Positions 33,062 through 39,995 of a stretch of DNA of 64,000 bases are shown here, piece after piece. The notes beneath the pieces were generated by a model that was not told the origin of the DNA, did no database searches, and was given only the letters and a program-made list of their open reading frames with translations. The translations under genes and the position numbers were made by a program. Each line of letters opens with the position of its first letter. Position 1 is the first letter of the stretch. Source of the stretch: Vibrio chagasii (GTDB taxonomy: Bacteria > Pseudomonadota > Gammaproteobacteria > Enterobacterales > Vibrionaceae); contig CP090852.1 in NCBI GenBank assembly GCA_041879415.1, positions 1,674,001-1,738,000 on the forward strand, read 5' to 3'.

Positions 33062-34225
33062 CTAACCTGCCGAGTTTAGCACTGAATCTAGTTTGGCCAT
33101 CGAGTCGGAAAAGTAAGGGTTATACGTTAGGCGAGCGTGATTTTTACCTTCTTCACGGTATCCCCATGCTGAATACCACACTTCGCTGTTCGCATTACAC
33201 TTCTCCTCAAAGCCCTCTTCTTGTCCGTTAGAACAGATTTTCTCACTACCATTGATACCGTAATACGGATTGTTTGGTGAGAACAACAAGCCCATGTGAG
33301 AACCGTTCGAGATACGTTGCTCTGGGATTTTCATGCTGTATTGAACAGCGCGAGGGTCATCTAGCTTGGTTTCTCCTTGCCACACCAAAACGTTATTCGG
33401 GTTTGGCATAGATTCAGTAAACGCCTGCTGAACGAAACTAGTGTCAATCACACTGTCGCCTTCACTCATCATAATGAACACTGGCTTGTCGAATTGTTTC
33501 TCTCTTAAGTCGTCACGAACGATTTCTGAGGTCTCGTAGTATACCGATGCTCCGTTCATTGGCAGCGAGTTATAACGCAGTATGTTGTCTTCAGGATCTT
33601 GGTCCGCCCAAGTCACAAAATAGCTCGCTAGCCCCGCGTATTGCACGGCTGATGAATTCGGTTGGAATGCTGGTGAAAACAGCAGTAAACCAGCGATCTT
33701 TGGATCTTTCATCGCTTGTGAAGTCACAAGGTTTGCACCGGTAGAGTAACCACCTAGCCATACTGAATCGTACTCTTGCTCAAGTAACTTAGTATGGTGA
33801 GCCACCACGCCTTGCCAATCTTCGAGATGCGGTTGCATTAAGTCACCTGCACGGCTGCCGTGGCCTGGAAGCAGCACGGTTCTCACCAAGTAACCTTGGT
33901 CGGCTAAATGTTCTGCAATGTCTTTAAATGAATACGGCGAGTCGCCTAATCCATGGACCAACAGAACTGCTTTACCATTAGGTGAGGTCGGTTTGTACTC
34001 AGTAGGTGAATTAAGTTGAACCTCTAGTTGCTTGTCTTCGGTGATGAATACACGGTTTTTTAATAGCCAGTCTTGAGTTTCGGTCACATAGGCATCGAAG
34101 CTGTCTTGCTGATATTCAGGTAGGCTTGGCGAAGCTTCGTAAGCTGGAGTGATGGTCTCGTTAGAGCATCCAACGAGACCTAAAGTCGTAATAGCGAGCA
34201 GAGTTAGGACGGTCTTTCTATGCAT
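33062..34225 (-). CDS. Alpha/beta-hydrolase lipoprotein
   Basis: The 387-residue protein carries a lipoprotein signal with lipobox LVGC (Cys20). The hydrolase domain has the oxyanion loop LLVHGLGDSPYSF near residue 88, the nucleophile in LGGYSTGAN (Ser about 161), a later Asp (MMSEGDSVIDTSF) and a terminal His in ISNGSHMGLLFSPNN, completing a Ser-Asp-His triad. It resembles carboxylesterase or lysophospholipase-like enzymes. It acts at the cell envelope; the substrate is unknown. It is followed upstream by a small membrane-protein gene in the same direction. Confidence 0.82.
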   Translation of the reverse strand: MHRKTVLTLLAITTLGLVGCSNETITPAYEASPSLPEYQQDSFDAYVTETQDWLLKNRVFITEDKQLEVQLNSPTEYKPTSPNGKAVLLVHGLGDSPYSFKDIAEHLADQGYLVRTVLLPGHGSRAGDLMQPHLEDWQGVVAHHTKLLEQEYDSVWLGGYSTGANLVTSQAMKDPKIAGLLLFSPAFQPNSSAVQYAGLASYFVTWADQDPEDNILRYNSLPMNGASVYYETSEIVRDDLREKQFDKPVFIMMSEGDSVIDTSFVQQAFTESMPNPNNVLVWQGETKLDDPRAVQYSMKIPEQRISNGSHMGLLFSPNNPYYGINGSEKICSNGQEEGFEEKCNANSEVWYSAWGYREEGKNHARLTYNPYFSDSMAKLDSVLNSAG

Positions 34226-34272
34226 TATTTGGTGTAGTCTCTATCGTTGTTGTCTTGAAGCAAAAGCTTAGA

Positions 34273-34503
34273 CTATTTTCTATTTGAAAGGTCTTCGTAT
34301 TCGCCTTCAATAACACCAGCATCAGATGTTGATGAGTGATGAGTGTTCATATGAGCTGCGAAGCCTTGTTTCTTCATTTGATTTTTAATGCGCTTGCCTG
34401 TGATTAATGCTGCAATAGCCAAAGGAATAGCAAGGATCAAGCTTGTGAATAGCGCCAAAAGGCCAGTAAACAGCGCAACAATCGTAACTAATATATTTTT
34501 CAT
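34273..34503 (-). CDS. Small single-pass or hairpin membrane protein
   Basis: About 76 residues. One long hydrophobic stretch (ILVTIVALFTGLLALFTSLILAIPLAIAALI) is followed by a basic segment (GKRIKNQMKKQGF) and a polar tail ending GVIEGEYEDLSNRK, a pattern seen in small conserved Vibrio/enteric membrane proteins. The ATG at 34503 is favoured because GAGGA lies six bases upstream, while the earlier ATG at 34509 abuts that ribosome site. The function is unknown. It precedes the hydrolase by 47 bp and may be co-transcribed with it. Confidence 0.65.
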   Translation of the reverse strand: MKNILVTIVALFTGLLALFTSLILAIPLAIAALITGKRIKNQMKKQGFAAHMNTHHSSTSDAGVIEGEYEDLSNRK

Positions 34504-34584
34504 ATTCATTCCTCTTTTTCTATGTTGTTACTTTATCGCTCCTTTTCTGAACGAAACATGAACACCGTAAAATAATTGCCGAGA

Positions 34585-34638
34585 GTCACTATGACACGTG
34601 TGTGTTTGCTTTGGCTCGTAAAATGTAGTCATAATTAC
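34585..34638. promoter_or_regulatory. Two candidate NorR-type enhancer sites
   Basis: Two GT-N7-AC elements occur at 34585-34595 (GTCACTATGAC, an inverted repeat) and at 34628-34638 (GTCATAATTAC), about 55-105 bp before the -24 box of the hcp promoter. NorR, the nitric-oxide-sensing sigma-54 activator, binds this pattern. Confidence 0.5.
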
Positions 34639-34690
34639 GCACTAAAAATATGGTTTAAAGTTAATTGCTTAAAAATCAATGAATTAAAAG

Positions 34691-34707
34691 TTGGCACGCT
34701 TGATGCT
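34691..34707 (+). promoter_or_regulatory. Sigma-54 promoter of hcp
   Basis: TTGGCACGCTTGATGCT has -24 GG and -12 GC exactly 12 bases apart, giving a start near 34718, about 59 bp before hcp. Confidence 0.75.
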
Positions 34708-34776
34708 CTATAGGGTTTGGAATAAGTCACTGTAAGCGAAGTACTTACAGCTAATAAAAATTACTGGAGCCCCTAT

Positions 34777-36438
34777 ATGTTCTGTATTCAATGTGAACAA
34801 ACTATTCAAACACCTACTGTAAAAGGCTGTTCTTTCGCACAAGGTATGTGTGGAAAAACATCGGAAGTATCCGACCTTCAAGATGTGTTGGTGTATTCTC
34901 TTCAAGGTGTTTCTTTTTGGGCAAACTTAGGTCGCACTTGCGATGTTATTGATACTGAAATCGATGAGTGGGCGCCAAAAGCGTTCTTCGCGACACTCAC
35001 TAACGTGAACTTCGACCCTGCTCGTATTATTGAATTTGCTCAGCAATCTCACGAATTTAAACAGCGTCTAGAGCAAAAAGTTCGTGCAGCTGCAACTCTA
35101 ATCGGTTTCGAAATTCCAGCGCTTTCTCCTGCCGCGCAATTCGATCTTCCAACGGACTCTTCAGAGCTTTTAGCGCTTGCACCACAAGCTGCGGTTAACC
35201 GTGGTCATGAATCTCAACATGAAGATGTGATTGGTCTTCGTCTTCTTTGTCTATACGGCTTAAAAGGTGCAGCTGCGTATATGGAGCACGCTCGCGTTCT
35301 TGGTCAAACAGACAATGCTATCTTTGCTGAATACCATGAGATCATGGCTTTCCTAGGTACCGATCCAACTGACCTAAAACAGTTATTGGATACATCAATG
35401 CAGATCGGCTTGATGAACTACAAAGTAATGGAAATGCTAGACAAGGGTGAGACAGACACCTTTGGTCACCCACAGCCAACGACTGTGAATGTGAAGACTA
35501 AGAAAGGTCACTGTATTCTTGTTTCTGGTCACGACCTTCATGACTTAGAAAAGATTCTTCAGCAAACTGAAGGCAAGGGCATCAACGTTTATACCAACGG
35601 CGAGATGCTACCTGCACACGGTTACCCTGAACTGCACAAATACCCACACCTTGCGGGTAACTACGGCAGCGCTTGGCAGAATCAACAGAAAGAGTTCGCG
35701 AACTTCCCTGGCGCTATCGTAATGACCTCTAACTGCCTGCTTAATCCAGATGTTGGTGCTTACGCTGATCGCCTGTTTACACGTAGCATTGTAGGCTGGC
35801 CAGGTGTTGCTCACCTTGAGGGTGATGATTTCAGCGCGGTTATCGATTGTGCATTAGCGCAAGAAGGCTTCAAGCATGATGAGATCGAGCAGATGATCAC
35901 TGTTGGTTTCGGTCGCAATGCGTTAATGGAAGCTGCACCTGCGGTTGTTGATCAAGTGAAAGAGGGCAACATTAAGCACTTCTTCTTGGTTGGTGGCTGT
36001 GACGGCGACAAATCAGAGCGTAGCTACTACACAGATTTTACCGCTCAAGCACCGGAAGACTCAGTTATCCTAACTTTGGCGTGTGGTAAATTCCGTTTCA
36101 ATAAAAACCAATTTGGTGACATCAATGGCATTCCACGTTTATTAGATGTGGGCCAATGTAACGATGCGTACTCAGCGATTCAACTTGCTTTAGCACTGTC
36201 TCAAGAGTTTGATTGTGGTATCAACGAACTACCACTAACACTCGTCCTATCTTGGTTCGAGCAAAAAGCGATCGTTATCCTGCTGACTCTGTTTGCACTG
36301 GGTGTGAAAGGCATTTACACAGGTCCAACAGCGCCAGCATTCCTAACAGAAAACCTGCTTAAGATTATTCAAGACGAGTTCGACATGCGTTCTATCTCAA
36401 CGCCAGAACAAGATCTTAAAACAATCCTAGCGGCTTAA
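34777..36438 (+). CDS. hcp: Hybrid cluster protein (hydroxylamine/NO reductase)
   Basis: A 553-residue enzyme with the N-terminal cluster ligands Cys3, Cys6, Cys18 and Cys25 (C-X2-C-X11-C-X6-C), the spacing of class II Hcp as in E. coli. The hybrid-cluster region includes VNRGHESQHEDVIGL, TSNCLLNPD, FLVGGCDGDKSERSYYTDF, LACGKFRFNK and DVGQCNDAYSAI, which supply its Cys, His and Glu ligands. Hcp reduces NO (and hydroxylamine in vitro) in nitrosative stress and takes electrons from Hcr, encoded next. A sigma-54 promoter and NorR-like sites point to NO induction. Confidence 0.95.
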   Translation: MFCIQCEQTIQTPTVKGCSFAQGMCGKTSEVSDLQDVLVYSLQGVSFWANLGRTCDVIDTEIDEWAPKAFFATLTNVNFDPARIIEFAQQSHEFKQRLEQKVRAAATLIGFEIPALSPAAQFDLPTDSSELLALAPQAAVNRGHESQHEDVIGLRLLCLYGLKGAAAYMEHARVLGQTDNAIFAEYHEIMAFLGTDPTDLKQLLDTSMQIGLMNYKVMEMLDKGETDTFGHPQPTTVNVKTKKGHCILVSGHDLHDLEKILQQTEGKGINVYTNGEMLPAHGYPELHKYPHLAGNYGSAWQNQQKEFANFPGAIVMTSNCLLNPDVGAYADRLFTRSIVGWPGVAHLEGDDFSAVIDCALAQEGFKHDEIEQMITVGFGRNALMEAAPAVVDQVKEGNIKHFFLVGGCDGDKSERSYYTDFTAQAPEDSVILTLACGKFRFNKNQFGDINGIPRLLDVGQCNDAYSAIQLALALSQEFDCGINELPLTLVLSWFEQKAIVILLTLFALGVKGIYTGPTAPAFLTENLLKIIQDEFDMRSISTPEQDLKTILAA

Positions 36439-36453
36439 TTTAAGCCAACTCAT

Positions 36454-36503
36454 AAGCCCCGTTGTTGTAACGTTTTATAGAAGCGACAACGGCGGGGCTT
36501 TTT
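36454..36503 (+). terminator. Hairpin between hcp and hcr
   Basis: AAGCCCCG pairs with CGGGGCTT, with a further GTTGT/ACAAC pairing inside, and TTTTT follows. It may end part of the transcripts so that hcr is made in smaller amount than hcp. Confidence 0.75.
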
Positions 36504-36536
36504 CGATTTTAATCTTTAGAGCAAGGTAAACCTACG

Positions 36537-37592
36537 ATGTATGCATGGTCGGATAGCGATTCAATCAATTTAGTGTGCTTAAAGAAATGGCACGAAACAC
36601 CAGATACGGTCAGCTTTGAGTTGGGGAGTATCCCACAAGACTTACACTTCAATTTCAAGCCGGGGCAGTTCATCACTTTGGGCTTAGATATGCCGACAAA
36701 AACCGATTATCGAGCTTACTCTGTTGCTTCTTGCCCAGAGGATAATCGCCTAAAGCTGACGGTTAAACGTGTTGAAGGTGGCTTGGTGTCTAACTTTATT
36801 GTCGATGAGCTTGATGAAGGTGATGAGGTTGCTGTATTGAAGCCTGCTGGTGGCTTTAACTGTATTGATTGCACGCCAACGGCGAGCAACAAAGTGACGC
36901 TAGTGAGTGCTGGTTGCGGCATCACACCTGTTATGGCAATGGTGAAGTATTGGTTGTCTCAAGATAGCGGCGTTGAAATTGACTTCATCCATATGGCGCG
37001 TAATAAGCGAGAGACGATTTATTTTGAAGAGCTACACCAACTTGATGAAACTTACTCTAATTTTAATCTAAAGCTATTACTTAAAGATAACCAAGGCACC
37101 ACTGCCCCTCAAGGTCGATTGGATAAGAATTGGCTGGTCAATCTAAGCCCTGACATTTTAGATCGCACCGTCTATCTGTGTGGCCCAGTTGGTTTCATGC
37201 AAGACATAGAAAGCTATCTAAAAGAACTTGAGTTCAACATGGACAACTTCTATCAAGAAAGCTTTACACCGGCTACTCAGAACGCTCAGTCAGAAGAGCC
37301 TCAAACTGAAATCGCTGACAATGAGAACAGTGTAGTCAAAGTATTTGTTCCAACGTTTGGCAAAGAAGTGGAAGCAGAAGCGGGTACGCCGCTCGCTGAT
37401 TCACTAGAGCAAGCGGGTGTGCCGATCATTATCGCGTGTCGCAGCGGTATTTGTGGCTCATGTAAATGCAAAGTGACGAAAGGTTCGGTGGAATCTAGCA
37501 GCCAAGAGACACTAACAGCAGAAGAGATTGAACAAGGTTATGTATTGGCATGTTCAAGCACGATCCAGTCTGATGTTGAGGTAGAGCTTTAG
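36537..37592 (+). CDS. hcr: NADH oxidoreductase Hcr
   Basis: A 351-residue three-domain flavoprotein. The FAD domain has the RxYS motif in DYRAYSVASCPED. The NAD domain has the motif SAGCGITPVMAMVKY and the CGPVGFM element. A C-terminal plant-type 2Fe-2S ferredoxin domain has ligands in CRSGICGSCKCKV and VLACSS. It passes electrons from NADH to Hcp. It is separated from hcp by 98 bp containing a hairpin; no separate promoter was obvious. Confidence 0.93.
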   Translation: MYAWSDSDSINLVCLKKWHETPDTVSFELGSIPQDLHFNFKPGQFITLGLDMPTKTDYRAYSVASCPEDNRLKLTVKRVEGGLVSNFIVDELDEGDEVAVLKPAGGFNCIDCTPTASNKVTLVSAGCGITPVMAMVKYWLSQDSGVEIDFIHMARNKRETIYFEELHQLDETYSNFNLKLLLKDNQGTTAPQGRLDKNWLVNLSPDILDRTVYLCGPVGFMQDIESYLKELEFNMDNFYQESFTPATQNAQSEEPQTEIADNENSVVKVFVPTFGKEVEAEAGTPLADSLEQAGVPIIIACRSGICGSCKCKVTKGSVESSSQETLTAEEIEQGYVLACSSTIQSDVEVEL

Positions 37593-37621
37593 AAGTGATT
37601 GTGTATCAGAACTTCTGATAT

Positions 37622-37665
37622 AAAAAGGCCACTCAGATCAGTTAGAGAGAGCAGATCTAAGTGGC
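37622..37665 (-). terminator. Terminator of the GAPDH gene
   Basis: On the minus strand GCCACTTAGATC pairs with GATCTGAGTGGC (one mismatch) and is followed by five T. Confidence 0.78.
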
Positions 37666-37728
37666 AACCCTCCTGTTTATACGGGGGAGTAAAACAGAAG
37701 GGGTTGCGAAGCCTGAAACAGGCTTCGC
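37664..37728. other. Two additional hairpins in the GAPDH 3' region
   Basis: GCAACCC/GGGTTGC with inner CTGTTT/AAACAG (37664-37707) abuts a perfect 10-bp hairpin GCGAAGCCTG-AAA-CAGGCTTCGC (37706-37728). Neither has a T-run, so they are not simple terminators. They would lie in the GAPDH mRNA 3' end and may protect it or be processed. Confidence 0.6.
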
Positions 37729-37771
37729 GGATATAGTTATTATGTTGTGGAGCTTGTTTTACTCAGAGATA

Positions 37772-39208
37772 TTAAACCGCTGGGTAAGTTTTGTAGCGTA
37801 CGCCCATCATTTGTTCCATACAGTGAACAACTTGGCAGCTGTAGCCAAACTCGTTGTCGTACCAAATGTATAGAACAGCGCGGTTGTCTTGTGCGATAGT
37901 CGCAACACCGTCAACAACGCCAGGGTGACGAGAACCAACTAAGTCTGTAGAAACAATTTCAGTTGAGTCTGTGTAATCGATTTGAGCAGATAGGGCAGAA
38001 GACAGTGCCATTTCACGTAGGTACGTGTTCAGCTCTTCTTTGTTGGTGCCTTTCTCAAGGTTTAAGTTTGCTACTGCCATTGAAACATTTGGAGTAGGTA
38101 CGCGAATCGCATTGCCTGTTAGCTTGCCTTCCATTTCTGGCATCGCTTTTGATACTGCTTTTGCAGCGCCAGTCGATGTCAGTACCATGTTCAATGAAGC
38201 AGCACGGCCACGACGGTCACCTGAGTGGAAGTTATCAATCAGGTTTTGGTCATTGGTGAATGAGTGAACCGTTTCAATATGACCAGACAGAACGCCAAAC
38301 TTGTCGTGAACTGCTTTCAATACTGGTGTAATCGCGTTCGTTGTGCAGCTTGCCGCAGAGATGATGGTGTCTTCAGGTTGAATCACATCTTCATTTACAC
38401 CGAACACAACGTTTTTGATGTCACCTTTGCCAGGTGCAGTAAGCAGTACTTTGCTTGCACCATTACACGCTACGTGTTGGCTTAGGCCTTCTGCGTCGCG
38501 CCACACACCTGTGTTATCAACAACTAAAGCATTATCGATGCCGTAAGCCGTGTAATCCACGTCTTCTGGTTTATTCGCGTAGATAACTTGGATGAAATTA
38601 CCGTTAACGATGATCGCTTTGCGCTCTTGGTCTACAACGATGCTGCCGTTGAACTGGCCATGAACTGAGTCACGACGTAGTAGGCTTGCACGTTTTTCTA
38701 AATCACCGTCTTTACCACCACGAACCACAATTGCACGTAAACGAAGTGGGTAACCTGGGCCGCTTTTCTCTACAAGAATACGAGTGAGTAGACGACCGAT
38801 ACGACCAAAACCGTATAACACAACGTCGCGAGGCGTGGTCATCGCTTCGCCTTCTAATGAACCCATTAGAGCCGTTTGAAGGAAATCATCCATTGCGCTG
38901 AGATCTTCGTGGTTTTCCCAGTATTGAGCTGCTAGACGACCAACATCCACGCGGCAAGGAGACAAGCGCATTGATAGTAGGTGTTGGATAATTGGTTGAG
39001 TTTGTTCTGCGGTTAGCGGTGAACCTGTGTAGCGTTTTGCGATGCGGTGAGCTTTGATGATGTCGATCGTTGTTGCGTTGACTAAGGTCTTACCGAAGAG
39101 GATAACTTCTACGCCTTTTTGGCGGTATAACTGACCTAAAGTTGGAGCGATGGATTCAGCAATAGTTTGACTAGTTTGCCAGTCTAGGAGGTGCTTTTCG
39201 GGACTCAT
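37772..39208 (-). CDS. gap: Long-form glyceraldehyde-3-phosphate dehydrogenase
   Basis: The 478-residue protein is about 145 residues longer than the usual GapA (about 333). The extension is an N-terminal helical domain (residues 1-125) also found in a second GAPDH type of gamma-proteobacteria. The Rossmann motif GFGRIGRLLTR starts near residue 133 and the catalytic Cys288 lies in SAASCTTNAI. The reaction converts glyceraldehyde-3-phosphate and NAD(P) to 1,3-bisphosphoglycerate. Long forms are often thought to work in gluconeogenesis. The upstream 787 bp (39209-39995) contain no supported gene. Confidence 0.92.
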   Translation of the reverse strand: MSPEKHLLDWQTSQTIAESIAPTLGQLYRQKGVEVILFGKTLVNATTIDIIKAHRIAKRYTGSPLTAEQTQPIIQHLLSMRLSPCRVDVGRLAAQYWENHEDLSAMDDFLQTALMGSLEGEAMTTPRDVVLYGFGRIGRLLTRILVEKSGPGYPLRLRAIVVRGGKDGDLEKRASLLRRDSVHGQFNGSIVVDQERKAIIVNGNFIQVIYANKPEDVDYTAYGIDNALVVDNTGVWRDAEGLSQHVACNGASKVLLTAPGKGDIKNVVFGVNEDVIQPEDTIISAASCTTNAITPVLKAVHDKFGVLSGHIETVHSFTNDQNLIDNFHSGDRRGRAASLNMVLTSTGAAKAVSKAMPEMEGKLTGNAIRVPTPNVSMAVANLNLEKGTNKEELNTYLREMALSSALSAQIDYTDSTEIVSTDLVGSRHPGVVDGVATIAQDNRAVLYIWYDNEFGYSCQVVHCMEQMMGVRYKTYPAV

Positions 39209-39549
39209 CTTTACTCGGGACCTTTCACGTTAAGTTCTGCAGTCATGGCGGTTGTAGGGAAGCCAATCAGCATAGGGGGTTGAGCCATCAAGCGGTGGTC
39301 TTTTGTGCCACTTAAATGTGCTTGATATGCGTTGTGTGTAACTTGTAATTTTTATGTGGCAGGATTGTAAGGTACGACTGGTTATTCTGCTAGGAAAAAT
39401 AAATGCAGACAAACTATCTGTAAGTTGGCGTGATATTAGCCATAAATCAAGTTTTATACGTAGATAAAGGTTATTGACTTTAACAATCTGTAGCACTTAA
39501 TTTCCGCCAAAAAATACTCAAATCAAAATATGATATGTAATAAAAGTCA

Positions 39550-39576
39550 TAGTGATCATTAAAGCTGTGATCACTA
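39550..39576. promoter_or_regulatory. 9-bp inverted repeat in the gap/kinase intergenic region
   Basis: TAGTGATCA and TGATCACTA are perfect arms around nine bases, within a 787-bp AT-rich region between the GAPDH gene and the hybrid kinase. There is no T-run, so an operator is likelier than a terminator. A PurR-like GCGCAAACGTTTGGAT lies at 39676-39691 (two mismatches). Confidence 0.4.
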
Positions 39577-39995
39577 ACTCAAGTTACACGTAAATGGTAA
39601 ACAACAAACATGCCAATCAGTCTGTTTTGTTGTTTTACTTTCAACTAAGCCATCGTTGCGTGAAAAAAATGCAGAGCGCAAACGTTTGGATCTCACAAAT
39701 TTAACCTTAATTTAGTAATTTGTTCGTACCTAGCACTTTGACTTGCTGCCTTTCTAGCCTGACAGCGTGACTTCTTACTTGTTATGCGAGCGTTAATAAC
39801 TCTCTCTCGGAAATCAAACATTTCATTGATTTGCTATCCTGATACCAACGTTTGCTTTGCACACTGCACATTATTTGCCTTTCTGGACTCAGAGTATCGT
39901 TTGTTCATATCCAATTTGATCAATAACCGCTGTTAATGTCCTATTCTTTACTTGGGCTAGGTTAAATTACTTTCGGGAAGGGAGTAGTTATAAAA

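Noticed and set aside
39230..39496. An 88-codon minus-strand ORF upstream of the GAPDH gene
   Set aside because: No ribosome site, no recognisable motif and atypical composition; it covers the GAPDH promoter region.
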